Part shown: positions 1 through 10,182 of the stretch, one piece after another
How the letters are laid out: the number at the start of each line of letters is the position of its first letter
How positions within the stretch are numbered: the first letter of the stretch is position 1
Assembly (NCBI RefSeq): GCF_000002425.4
Contig: NC_037254.1
Coordinates: 21,422,115-21,486,114, forward strand
Length of the DNA stretch: 64,000 nt
Direction: 5' to 3'
From: Physcomitrium patens
Taxonomy: Eukaryota; Streptophyta; Bryopsida; Funariales; Funariaceae
Made by a program: the position numbers and the translations under genes
The notes under the pieces: generated by a model
What the model was told of the DNA's origin: nothing
The model's input: the letters and a program-made list of their open reading frames with translations, nothing else
Database searches by the model: none

Positions 1-2570
1 CCAACCTTGATATTGATATTCCAAAGTTATGATTTCTTAATTTCACCATTCAATTGATTCCAAACTTTGGACAATTGTTAGAAGTCAAACTAGCTACTAT
101 TAAGTAAAATTATATATCAATCCAACTTGCAGATAGATAGATATCTTAAAAACCCTCATTGATCTACTAAATCCTAATTTTTGAAACTACAACCTGTAAA
201 AACTCTCATACTCTTGAATCTAACTAATTAATTGACATTGACTCTCTCATACACATTCACAACAAGTGTATTAACAAATTTCCAAATTTTTACCTATAAA
301 CATGCTACAAAACTCAAAAAATCCTGAAATTTAAAAACTTATTTTCATTTCTAAAAATCTATATCCACCAAATACATCACTTCTTTTGAAAATCCTTCAA
401 AATCTCAATATTAATCCAAATGACATGAAATCAACTTTTAAAACTCTCTTCACCCATTTTTTTCCTAATCTTATTTTCCAATTTATAAAAAGATCTTAAA
501 GTTGTTGTAGATGAGCGGTTTTGTATCTCGGGATTTGATTTCAATCCAAGTTTACAACTGGTCCTTTCCATGTATCAAGTTTTTTTGTAGTTTGAGATAC
601 TTTTTACTTAAACCTATTGTTAATTCTTTCTTCAATATTTTTATATTATTTAATTATCTCATTTACTTTGATTTGAGGCTTTTATGACTTTACAAAATAA
701 ATAAAATTTCCTTCTATAAAAGACAATGTTAAAGCTAAAATAATTACTACCTTCTTATCATTTATTCTTATTTTTCTACTACATCTTTCTACTAGGTTTT
801 TTGATAATAATATCCATATTTTTAGTTTTTACCATATAGTTATATTATTATATGATATTGTAGTAAAAAGAAGATATAAATAAGCTTGTTGTATTGCTAC
901 TTTAACATAACATACAATACATAAAAAACAAAAAAAAAAAACAAAGAAAGGAAGTTTGAATCCAAGCTAAATTCCTATCAACAATGCCTCCATTTCAAAA
1001 ACAATGGTTAGCAATTAATGCCCAAGTGCTCCATATTCAATGAGTTCTCTATCCAAGTATGTCCAATATTCAAATATATTCAATTATGCCATAGTAGCCT
1101 TATTCATATATAATATGATATTGAATATGTTATATATGTATCTTATATGCTATAGCTCATATCTAAGATGGTCATATCTATATTGAATCTATACAATATT
1201 TATTTGACATATGTATAATATTTTATATGTTTTATCTTACTAATATTATGAATGTATTCAATTTATATTTTATCGGCTCCATATTCTATTAGTACCTTGT
1301 ATTAGTAATGGATCCTATTTTGTATGGCCTCCATATGGTATTCATTCATGGTAATCACATACCATATATCATATGGTATTTAAATTTAAATTAAATTAAA
1401 AAATTACCATTTTATATTATTTTTAGATATTCCAAAGATACTAATAAGATATCAATTTGATACTTCTTAAGATGCCTTTTATATATAAATTCCTACTACA
1501 TTTCTTATATTAATTGTACTTTCATTCTTAACACTATTTTACTTATATTAGCTTCTTTAATATAATCCTTTACCTAAATATTTATACTTGGTATCCTAAT
1601 TGTATTCTTTTTATTTTAATATAGATTATAAATCAACTTGGTGACTTATACTCTTATTCCAAATCAACTCATTATTGAGTTGCCATCTTTGAAATAGACT
1701 ATGGCATTGAACAATCTTTAAAACATGAAAAAACAATTCTATGATATCATCTATTAACTTATATAGTGTTTCAGATATATAGTAATTATAACTATTACCT
1801 AGGTAATATAAATAAGTAGAAATAAATAAAAGTAGATTAATTTCATAATATTTTTTAAAAAAACTTCCTAAAAGCTTCGTATATGTTGTTTTGACTTTAT
1901 ATGTGTTTGTAGTTGATTGATAGATTAAAAACTTTGTCAACAAGTTAACTACATGCCATACCTGTTGGTAGCTTATAAACAAACTAATTATGTACTGCCC
2001 ATATTAAAAACTTATCTTGCAAGTTAAAATATGAGTTGTGCAAAGTCAATACGTTTTGGAGGTCGTATAAAATGCCACCATATAACTCTTAGGTAGATAG
2101 TATATAAACAGGCAAGAGTAAAGCCTTCTTTTCTCTAGTCAACTCTTTTCTTGCTTCTAATCTGATTTCAAGAAGTCTCTAGTTTTCTTATCTTTTGGCA
2201 ATAGCCATTCTTATTTCTTTTTAATATACATACTTCTTTATTTCTATTTTGTTATATTTCTTTAAAAAAATCTCACTAATTTATTTGCTTTCATCATGTT
2301 CTTGTCTTTGATACATAGATAAATACAAATTGTTTACACAATCATCATCATCTGCAAATCTTTAACTTTTAAATTTGTAATTTGAAGATGATCAAATTAC
2401 TTCGATATTTCTTCCACCTCTTCTATGAAAATAGTACTAAGAAATGTCATTAAAGCTTCTAGTTATGCGAGCATTGAGGGGGGGAGGGGAGAGGGATTGA
2501 TTACAAATAACTACAATCCTCGTTTTTAAATTAGGAATGTCAACTAGAGCAATTAAAAGATCACTTTACT
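1..2570. other. AT-rich gene-free block
   Basis: This stretch is strongly AT-rich with many TA and poly-A/T runs and stop codons in all frames. The longest open frame (minus strand, 1626-1982) has a skewed Tyr/Leu/Ile/Lys composition and matches no family I recognise. It resembles the decayed retroelement-rich blocks that separate gene islands in moss genomes, but I could not identify LTRs or coding remnants here. Confidence 0.6.
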
Positions 2571-2577
2571 TATAGCA

Positions 2578-2626
2578 CAAGTTGCAGATGTTTGCCACTT
2601 AACAGAACCAAGTTGCGGATGTTTGC
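2578..2626. repeat. Imperfect 18-bp direct repeat at the duplication breakpoint
   Basis: An 18-mer (core AGTTGC-R-GATGTTTGC) occurs at 2578-2595 and 2609-2626 with one mismatch. Between and overlapping the two units, 2597-2614 is an exact 18-bp match to 21694-21711 in TPP2 intron 2. This looks like templated filler at a repair junction bordering copy A. Confidence 0.7.
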
Positions 2627-2727
2627 AGCGAGACCCCAATCTCCTTTTTCGGCATCAACTCCGCTAGGAAGTTCGAATGTGACGCTGACGAGCTTTTCAG
2701 CTCTGTCGATCCTCCAGAAGAACCCAT
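2599..2727 (-). pseudogene. Truncated TPP2 first exon in copy A
   Basis: The ATG at 2727 corresponds to the TPP2 ATG at 22138. The reading frame follows TPP2 for 33 codons, including the conserved MPKKEIG segment, then crosses the breakpoint into unrelated sequence and stops at a TAA (2599-2601), giving a 42-codon ORF. The only substitution changes a Gly codon to Glu. It lacks the catalytic Asp and everything downstream, so no protease can be made. It retains the whole upstream region of TPP2 and may therefore still be transcribed. I see no further TPP2 exons to its left. Confidence 0.85.
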
Positions 2728-3661
2728 GAAGTCACGTGTATTATCGTCGCAGTTGGGAGAAGAAGTGTCTTGGCTTCCAAGTAATGAACAGTTTCTCTAA
2801 AAAAATTAAATACAACACTCCCGATTGGTTGAGACCAGTCGCCCCGCAAATCCTGCACCTTCAAATTCTTCACTATGAATGGTCTCAGCCTCGGTTGTGG
2901 AGAAAACCTTAGACAATGGATGATTTGTCAAAACTACGACACAGCACTATTTCAAAATATCAGAAATCAAACAATTTATTTTACTCCAAAATGGTTGAAG
3001 TCGCAGATACTCTAACCTCAAGACACATATTTCAAATTCGTAGAATCGAATTCCAAGTAGGATTGCTTCTCAAATAAACCATGTAATTCAAGGTTGTATT
3101 TCCTTGCGATGCGACGCACCTATGAGTGCTACAGAAAACAACATTTGCTCGCTCTGAGGGAAAACAGGGATGGCTTCTGGAGCGACAGGAAACGTATTAT
3201 TGTACAAACTTATTCTACATCACGAAGCACTCCCATGTTTGCCAAAATCTGTACCCATACCACACTTTGAATCCTTAAGGCTAGACCTAACTTAGCACAC
3301 AGTACGCACTAGACACTCCCACTTCACCTTCTTCCAACCTAAATTTTCAAAATAAAACTGTACTTCGCACCTCTGATTGCATTGTGACTATACATTGCCA
3401 AACTCCTGTCTTCCAGAAATAAACTGAGTGAACAATAAGAACGCTAGATTAGATGCACTGCTAATTTAGCACAGCGAGAGAAATATACCCACAGGCGCCA
3501 GATCGTTCAGGTTCTGGATACGAAACAATGGAACCCTAGATTTTAGACTGTGTAAATGAGCTCGCTGAAGTAAGAACGAAGGTTGATTCGATAACCTGAT
3601 TTCTCTTTTAAAATTAAGCGCGAACTCAAGTTCAGGAATACATTGAAATTGAATTGGACAC
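2628..3661 (-). repeat. Segmental duplicate of TPP2 promoter and exon 1 (copy A)
   Basis: Base-by-base reading shows 1,034 bp identical to 22039-23072 except for one substitution (T at 2660, C at 22071) and no indel; the offset is a constant 19,411. Both copies lie in the same orientation. The copied part is the region upstream of the TPP2 start codon plus the first 100 bp of its first exon. The right boundary is abrupt at 3661, 80 bp from the CHS stop codon. The left boundary at 2628 is abrupt and flanked by a short repeat and an 18-bp piece of TPP2 intron 2. The near identity implies a very recent duplication or gene conversion. Confidence 0.95.
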
Positions 3662-3741
3662 ATCTATGCTATGATATGCAATAATTTGATATGATACAAA
3701 TTGGTGAGAATGGGGAGTAAAAAGGAGAGGTGGGGTGGAAT

Positions 3742-4935
3742 CTAAGCGGAGTTGGGAGCGGCGCGGAGCACAAGCACTTCTAGTGTCAGTCCTGGTCCGA
3801 AGCCAATGAAGAATCCGAACTCGCTGCCCTCGCCCAAAGTGGACGCACCCATCTTCACAGACCTGTGCCGAATCTGATCCAACACAAACAACACAGAGGC
3901 GCTAGACATGTTGCCAAACTCGGACAATATGTCCCTGCTCCCTTGCATCTTGTCCTTGGTCAGCTTCAGCTTCGCCTCCACCTGATCGAGAATGGCTGGA
4001 CCTCCGGGATGCACCGCCCAGAACATCTCGTTCCATGCCGGTGATCCCACTGGCTTCCTGGCCTCGTTCAAAAACTTCTCGATGTTCTTGGAGATGAGCC
4101 CGGGTACATCCTTCATGAGGTGGAAGATGAGCCCTGCTTCGGTGAGATGTCCATCGATGGCGCCGTCACTCTCTGGTAAGATGGTCTCTCCAGCCCAGTG
4201 CACTTCGAACAATGGCTTCTCTACCTCAGGCTTGGGGTCGGATCCAACCACGTACACGCCGGCGCCATCGCCGAACAGAGCTGAGCCCACAAGCCCGTCC
4301 AAGTGGTTCTCGCTCGGGGCTCGGTATGTGACTGCGGTCACCTCGCTCGCGACTGCCAGCACTCGGGCGCCCTTGTTGTTTTCGGCTAGATCCTTGGCCA
4401 CTCTGAGCACGGATGCACCGCCGAAACACCCGGTTTGGTACATCATGACACGCTTCACAGTGGGCTTCAGGCCGAGCAGCTTGGCCAGGGCGTGGTCGGC
4501 TCCGGGCATGTTGACACCCGAGGTGGTGGCGAAGACGATGTGGGTAATGTCGGACTTGCGGCCGCCCCATTCCTTGATGGCCTTCTGGGCGGCCTCGGCG
4601 GCGAGCTTGGGGACCTGGACGACCACGATGTCATGGCGGACGTTCAGGGAGGGCTCCATGTACGTGCAGATGCCTGGGTTGGCCTTGAGCACCTCCTCCG
4701 TGAGGAACATGTGGCGCTTCCGGATGCCCGACTTGTCACAGATGCGCTTGAATTTGGCCTTCAGGGCTTCCTTCTCGCCGCAGTTGGTGATGTTGAAGAA
4801 GAATTCGGGGTACTCACTCTGCAGAAACTCCGCGGGAGGCACCGCAGTTCCGATGCCTAGCACGCAGGCTGGCCCTTCAGCGCGGGGCTGGCCCCTGGGA
4901 AGCGCGGTCCTCGTAACATCCCCAGCAGAAGCCAT
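3742..4935 (-). CDS. CHS: Chalcone synthase (type III polyketide synthase), intronless
   Basis: This 397-residue protein condenses 4-coumaroyl-CoA with three malonyl-CoA to give naringenin chalcone, the entry step of flavonoid synthesis, in the cytosol. The catalytic triad is present: Cys170 in YQTGCFGGA, His309 in AVHPGGPAI and Asn342 in GNMSSASV. The gatekeeper Phe221 (SALFGDGAG) and Phe271 ([10 protein letters not shown]) are also present, as is the family signature GFGPGLT near the C terminus. The length is typical of the family. The intron usually found at the conserved Cys codon in the RICDKS region (residues 64-69) of seed-plant CHS genes is absent. The gene is head to head with PAL, and its stop codon lies 80 bp from the TPP2-promoter duplicate. 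Stilbene synthase or another type III PKS is possible, but the CHS residues fit best. Confidence 0.95.
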   Translation of the reverse strand: MASAGDVTRTALPRGQPRAEGPACVLGIGTAVPPAEFLQSEYPEFFFNITNCGEKEALKAKFKRICDKSGIRKRHMFLTEEVLKANPGICTYMEPSLNVRHDIVVVQVPKLAAEAAQKAIKEWGGRKSDITHIVFATTSGVNMPGADHALAKLLGLKPTVKRVMMYQTGCFGGASVLRVAKDLAENNKGARVLAVASEVTAVTYRAPSENHLDGLVGSALFGDGAGVYVVGSDPKPEVEKPLFEVHWAGETILPESDGAIDGHLTEAGLIFHLMKDVPGLISKNIEKFLNEARKPVGSPAWNEMFWAVHPGGPAILDQVEAKLKLTKDKMQGSRDILSEFGNMSSASVLFVLDQIRHRSVKMGASTLGEGSEFGFFIGFGPGLTLEVLVLRAAPNSA

Positions 4936-5445
4936 TTGACAACCCCGGTCGATTTCTTCACTCTAGTTCTCAATCTGTGCTGCCAAACGTATTCCGACTT
5001 TGTCTCTTTGCTAATTCTGCAACAAGAGAGGTTGTTCTACGCACCGATTCCGTTACGCTACCAGTTGGGATCTGCGGAGTCACCCCACTCTCTTAGTTCG
5101 CCACGAGCTAGTCTATTTTCGTAACTTGAGTACAACGATCGGAGAGATTGCCAGAGAATTGATAGACGATGTAGTTGGGTGGCGACTTCCGTTTTGAAGC
5201 TTGTATCGACCCTGCTATTTCATGCACAGCGTGTGCCCTTTAAGAGCATCGCCATGTTGACACTTTCATCAGGATCGAGTTGTCCTTGACCGGGGTATAT
5301 TTCATTTTGACCGCGACTTTATGTCTGCAGAAATAAAGAAATACGTTTACTGCATTGAATCGTGTGCTCTTTCTGTGGAGTCATTGCTGTTGAAAGCTGT
5401 TGACCTTTTTTCTGCTTCACCCCACCACTTTGCGACTCCATGTGT

Positions 5446-5451
5446 ACACGT
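5446..5451. promoter_or_regulatory. G-box core CACGTG
   Basis: This is a perfect palindromic G-box about 0.5 kb upstream of CHS and 1.1 kb upstream of PAL. HY5-type bZIP factors bind such cores in plant CHS promoters; its use here is inferred from position only. Confidence 0.4.
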
Positions 5452-5462
5452 GCCGTCTAGAG

Positions 5463-5550
5463 GCGAATTTCGAATTTCACAGTTGCACAACAATTTTTGA
5501 ATTTCGCAATTGGATTTTGCACGATAATTTTGAATTTCGCAATTGGACGA
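5463..5550. repeat. Degenerate GAATTTCGCAATTG tandem repeat
   Basis: Three related units share GAATTTC followed by a CAATTG- or CAGTTG-like block. The two best units share about 20 bp (TTTTGAATTTCGCAATTGGA) with a period of 33. It lies between the divergent CHS and PAL genes next to the G-box, so it could be regulatory or simply a local slippage product. Confidence 0.7.
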
Positions 5551-6559
5551 CAAAACTCGTGGTCTTGACTTGGCCCTTTGAAATCTTAAATTTTGGTCAG
5601 TATTGACACCAGCGAAACGATCCAGTCCAGCAGACCAGTATGACTGAGAGACTCTGAGAGTCAGGCTGAAGACTACGAAGAATCGCAGCGCCTTCCTCTT
5701 TCCAAACAAGACCACGCGTCCGACTTTCCTCCAATAGAAAGTGGGTCCACCCCAGAGAAGTACTTTTAAAGCTGCACTTTTCCTTTGTGCCGGAAAGATG
5801 GAAGAAAAACCACACTGATCTGACCTTGCTCTCTACCTCATGAAATGAGAGATACATGCATAAAACGAGGCTTTGATTCTCAACAGGATTCTTAGAAATC
5901 TAGTCAGAAACAGCCGCAAAGAAGACAGGGTATATTCAATCAGGTGCTGTCACTTTTGGTGCAGTCCACCGTAGTTGATCCACGAAACCTGCCCAAGACC
6001 CACCGACAAGAACATGAGGGGAATTGTAGTTTGATGTAGTGTTGAAGTAAACGACGGACGAACTAAATTTCAACAACCCTGTATCATAAATCAATCTGGA
6101 GGGCTCTCATCCTTCATGTGGCACCAGAAGGCTCACAAGTCCAGGAAGGGCACCACTTTCAACATTTCAACGCCACCTCGGACTGTTTTCACCGCAATAT
6201 ACCCACCTTTATGGACTAGGGTCAGCCATTAGAATACCTTTCGACGGTGAACACCGCGCTACAGCGAGAGGCAGTAGTTGCATAAAGAGCATTCCCCGAA
6301 TCTCATTAATCTTCACTTCTCCCTGAGGCCCATTCAAGCAGTGAATGCCGGACAGGGCCTGCATCCCACCCTTCAGCAATTGGTTCCCCTCCCATCTCTT
6401 GAAAGATCAGCAAAGTTTGCTACTGCTGCTTGGTTGAGATTGTTTCCTGAAGTAGGCGTTCAGGCACGACTTCGAACTCTCAGTACATCAGTCTTGCGTG
6501 GCTCCGCGCACTCAGTAGATCTCGGTAACTAGTGTAATTGCAGGTCTTCAATACCAACA

Positions 6560-8773
6560 ATGGCACCACGAGCTGGGGAGCTTATTGTCGTCGGATCAGG
6601 TGAGCAAATTGATTCGGCATCTTCAGACATGATGCTTGATGATAACACATCTCCGTACTGCATTGGCCTACTCGGTAATGGAGCAGTTCATGGTGCGGAT
6701 CCTCTCAACTGGGCCAAGACCGCCAAGGCCATGGGATGCAGCCACCTCGAAGAAATCAAGCGGATGGTTGCTTACCAAAATGCCACCCAGGTCATGATCG
6801 AGGGAGCCACCCTCACTGTACCTCAGGTAGCAGCCATTGCTCGCAGACCTGACGTGCATGTCGTGCTCGATGCTGCCAATGCCAAGAGTAGAGTGGACGA
6901 GAGCTCCAACTGGGTGCTCGATAGGATCATGGGCGGAGGTGACATCTACGGCGTTACCACCGGGTTCGGAGCGACCTCTCATCGTCGCACGCAGCAAGGA
7001 GTGGAGCTCCAGCGCGAACTCATCCGCTTCCTGAATGCGGGAGTCCTCAGCAAGGGTAACTCCCTGCCATCCGAGACTGCCCGAGCGGCCATGCTAGTGC
7101 GTACCAACACGCTGATGCAGGGGTATTCTGGCATCCGCTGGGAGATCCTCCAAGCTATGGAGAAGCTACTCAACGCGCACGTCACCCCCAAGTTGCCCTT
7201 GCGGGGTACCATCACGGCATCCGGCGACCTCGTCCCCTTGTCGTATATCGCCGGCCTGCTCACCGGTCGCCCCAATTCCAAAGCCGTCACCCAGGACGGA
7301 CGAGAGGTTTCCGCGCTGGAGGCCTTGCGAATCGCAGGCGTGGAGAAGCCCTTCGAGCTGGCGCCCAAGGAAGGGCTCGCCCTTGTCAACGGCACCGCAG
7401 TCGGTTCCGCCCTCGCTTCCACCGTGTGCTACGATGCCAACATCATGGTGTTGCTCGCCGAGGTTCTGTCCGCGCTCTTTTGCGAGGTAATGCAGGGCAA
7501 GCCTGAATTTGCCGACCCCCTGACTCACAAGCTGAAGCACCACCCCGGACAGATGGAAGCTGCGGCTGTCATGGAGTGGGTGCTGGACGGGAGTTCCTTC
7601 ATGAAGGCTGCCGCCAAGTACAACGAGACCGACCCCCTGCGCAAGCCGAAGCAGGACAGATACGCGCTGCGAACTTCCCCGCAGTGGCTGGGCCCTCAGG
7701 TGGAGGTCATCCGCAACGCCACCCACGCCATCGAGCGGGAGATCAACTCTGTGAACGACAATCCCATCATCGACGCTGCCAGGGGCATCGCCCTGCATGG
7801 CGGTAACTTCCAGGGCACGCCCATCGGCGTGTCCATGGACAACATGCGCCTGGCGCTGGCCGCCATCGCTAAGCTCATGTTCGCACAATTCTCCGAACTT
7901 GTGAACGACTACTACAACAACGGATTACCGTCCAATTTGAGCGGGGGACCCAACCCCAGCCTGGATTACGGCATGAAAGGGGCAGAGATCGCCATGGCCT
8001 CGTACTTATCTGAGATTAACTACCTAGCCAACCCGGTCACCACCCATGTCCAAAGCGCGGAGCAACACAACCAAGATGTGAACTCACTGGGATTGGTGTC
8101 AGCCCGCAAGACGGAGGAAGCCATGGAGATTCTCAAGCTCATGAGCGCCACCTTCTTGGTAGGCTTGTGCCAGGCTATCGACCTGCGTCATGTCGAAGAG
8201 ACCATGCAGTCGGCCGTGAAGCAAGTAGTGACACAGGTGGCCAAGAAGACGCTCTTCATGGGCAGCGACGGATCACTGCTGCCATCACGCTTCTGCGAGA
8301 AGGAACTACTGATGGTAGTGGATCGTCAGCCGGTGTTCAGCTACATCGACGATTCCACCAGTGATTCATACCCGCTGATGGAGAAACTACGAGGGGTGCT
8401 GGTGAGCCGTGCCTTGAAGAGTGCAGACAAGGAGACCTCCAACGCAGTATTTAGGCAGATTCCAGTGTTTGAGGCAGAGCTGAAGCTGCAGCTGAGCCGT
8501 GTGGTGCCCGCGGTGCGAGAAGCATATGACACAAAGGGACTATCCTCGGTTCCCAACAGGATTCAAGACTGTAGGACGTATCCATTGTACAAGCTAGTGC
8601 GCGGAGACTTGAAGACGCAGCTCCTGTCTGGGCAGAGGACGGTGTCTCCTGGGCAAGAGATTGAGAAGGTATTTAATGCCATTTCTGCAGGCCAATTGGT
8701 GGCTCCTTTGTTGGAATGTGTTCAAGGCTGGACCGGCACACCAGGGCCCTTCCCGGCTCGAGCCTCTTGCTAG
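6560..8773 (+). CDS. PAL: Phenylalanine ammonia-lyase, intronless
   Basis: This 737-residue enzyme deaminates L-phenylalanine to trans-cinnamate, the entry to phenylpropanoids, in the cytosol. The MIO prosthetic group forms from Ala220-Ser221-Gly222 in [17 protein letters not shown]. The conserved IYGVTTGFG loop lies around residue 130. The selectivity residue Phe157 in ELIRFLNAG points to phenylalanine rather than tyrosine (His in TAL). [16 protein letters not shown] and the C-terminal [10 protein letters not shown] block are present. The length is typical of plant PAL, slightly longer at the N terminus. The frame is uninterrupted, whereas most seed-plant PAL genes have one intron. It is divergent from CHS. 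An acceptor-like TAATTGCAG just before the leader bases at 6544 suggests a possible 5'-UTR intron. Confidence 0.96.
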   Translation: MAPRAGELIVVGSGEQIDSASSDMMLDDNTSPYCIGLLGNGAVHGADPLNWAKTAKAMGCSHLEEIKRMVAYQNATQVMIEGATLTVPQVAAIARRPDVHVVLDAANAKSRVDESSNWVLDRIMGGGDIYGVTTGFGATSHRRTQQGVELQRELIRFLNAGVLSKGNSLPSETARAAMLVRTNTLMQGYSGIRWEILQAMEKLLNAHVTPKLPLRGTITASGDLVPLSYIAGLLTGRPNSKAVTQDGREVSALEALRIAGVEKPFELAPKEGLALVNGTAVGSALASTVCYDANIMVLLAEVLSALFCEVMQGKPEFADPLTHKLKHHPGQMEAAAVMEWVLDGSSFMKAAAKYNETDPLRKPKQDRYALRTSPQWLGPQVEVIRNATHAIEREINSVNDNPIIDAARGIALHGGNFQGTPIGVSMDNMRLALAAIAKLMFAQFSELVNDYYNNGLPSNLSGGPNPSLDYGMKGAEIAMASYLSEINYLANPVTTHVQSAEQHNQDVNSLGLVSARKTEEAMEILKLMSATFLVGLCQAIDLRHVEETMQSAVKQVVTQVAKKTLFMGSDGSLLPSRFCEKELLMVVDRQPVFSYIDDSTSDSYPLMEKLRGVLVSRALKSADKETSNAVFRQIPVFEAELKLQLSRVVPAVREAYDTKGLSSVPNRIQDCRTYPLYKLVRGDLKTQLLSGQRTVSPGQEIEKVFNAISAGQLVAPLLECVQGWTGTPGPFPARASC

Positions 8774-8968
8774 TTGACACTGCTTGATCTCCCAATTTTG
8801 TCACGATTTTTCGATTCATCTTCGTGCGTCACATTGACGTTACAATTAATATTTAACATTCGTAGGAACTGTGGGAGAAATAAATCTTGTATAAATGGTT
8901 GAAGATGAGGTTGTGTGGTGCCTTCACCCTTGACCTTTGTTAATACAGAAAGCACTCCAATCAATCAA

Positions 8969-9100
8969 GAGCTTTTCAATTGCAATGCATAGTTGTGTAT
9001 ATATTTCCTAACTTTAGAAGCATAAGAAGTAGAAGAGCTTTTCAATTGCAATGCATAGTTTTGTATATATTTCCTAACTTTAGAAGCAGAGGAAGTAGAA
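8969..9100. repeat. 66-bp tandem duplication downstream of PAL
   Basis: The segment starting GAGCTTTTCAATTGCAATGC at 8969 recurs at 9035 (period 66) with few mismatches. It lies about 200 bp beyond the PAL stop codon, possibly at or after the 3'-UTR end. Confidence 0.9.
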
Positions 9101-9197
9101 ATAGAAAAAAAGTTTAGTTATGGTGAGTCTCTTGTTTACAAGGAAAAATGAATAAGAGTTCATTTCAGCGATAGCCAAGTCATCTACTTGAGTGATC

Positions 9198-9320
9198 AGT
9201 GGTCATGGATTGATATAATTTGTTTCGATGTCTTTGTCTTTGTATGTTTCGTGACTTTTGAGTGGTCATGGATTGGATTAATTTGTTTCGATGTCTGTGT
9301 ATGTTTCGTGGAGTTTGAGG
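9198..9320. repeat. 63-bp imperfect tandem duplication
   Basis: AGTGGTCATGGATTG followed by TAATTTGTTTCGATGTCT and TATGTTTCGTG occurs at 9198 and again at 9261, with small differences including a shortened GTCTTT run in the second copy. Confidence 0.85.
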
Positions 9321-9354
9321 GGCAGTGTTTAGTGATTGGCAGTGTTTAGTGATT
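9321..9354. repeat. 17-bp exact tandem duplication
   Basis: The 17-mer GGCAGTGTTTAGTGATT occurs twice head to tail. With the 66- and 63-bp duplications just upstream, it makes three independent tandem duplications within 400 bp of PAL 3' flank. Confidence 0.95.
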
Positions 9355-10182
9355 GATCTGATGATCTTCCCTTTATTTTGTGACTTTGCTTCTGTTCTGT
9401 CGAGCCAAATGTTTATGAATTTATTCCACTATTGGTTTTTTTTTAATGTTAGTTTCAGCGTAAGGTAGAGCTGTTTTCAAAATTTTAAGATCAAACTAGA
9501 TCATGAAATGCTAGAAGATGATATAAACCTTTTTATCCCTCTGCATATTACGCCATGCCCAAAATTTGATTATTATATAACACCATGCTCAAAATGTCTT
9601 GAATACTGCATTATTTAACACACTCCAACTACATTTGAATTATGAGAATTTAGTCAAATCTGTCGGTGGAAATTTTTTGTGTTGAGATTATGGCCGGCCA
9701 CTAGCTGTTGCCCATTTTCCTAGGCCAATACTTGTTCATTGCCGAAGAGATACAATCCCATTTCATTCATGTTTTGACATATCACTGAAACTCGTGGAAG
9801 ATTGACTTTTCCAACAGTCGTCAACAAATCACAGTTTTTATTAATTGTTGGCAAGGGTATTGCTACCATGAGTTCAATGCAACTAACCAAATACTAGCAA
9901 ATTCCTTGAACACTCTTTTCAGTTTCCAATGCTACAGCATGAGATTCAGAAATAAGAAACAGCTCAAAGAAACAGTGGGTAGTGTCCAACAATCGCAGTT
10001 GAATTAGAGGCTGCAAATATAAATGCTCAGGCAAACACATGGTCCAGAGATTCACCGATGAATTACATTCCTGAATTTTAGATCCATCAGCACAATTCGG
10101 AAGGATGCAGGCATCCTTTCAAAAAGACAGTAGATTGTGACAATGTTCAACTCAATCTAAAAAGGACCAAAGAACGAAGACA
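9355..10182. other. Intergenic, PAL / TPP2 3' ends
   Basis: This holds the converging 3' flanks of PAL (plus) and TPP2 (minus). I see no coding frame, RNA gene or large repeat. Confidence 0.6.

Larger units (their letters stand above)
4936..6559. promoter_or_regulatory. Shared divergent CHS-PAL intergenic region
   Basis: The 1,624 bp between the CHS ATG (minus) and the PAL ATG (plus) must hold both promoters and 5' leaders. A palindromic G-box core CACGTG lies at 5446-5451; such elements commonly serve light and UV responses of flavonoid genes. A degenerate tandem repeat (about 27-33 bp) lies beside it. Several open frames occur but none has coding character. No enzyme domain was recognised inside. 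Confidence 0.6.

Noticed and set aside
1626..1982. 118-codon minus-strand frame in the left AT-rich block
   Set aside because: I tried to read it as a copia reverse transcriptase/RNase H remnant, but no motif appears in the right order; the composition is explained by AT richness.
3992..4939. Long plus-strand open frame opposite CHS (315 codons)
   Set aside because: It is antisense to the CHS reading frame, and its composition follows from GC-rich third positions of CHS.
7166..7888. Minus-strand open frame of 240 codons inside PAL
   Set aside because: Shadow of the PAL coding sequence with no family signature.
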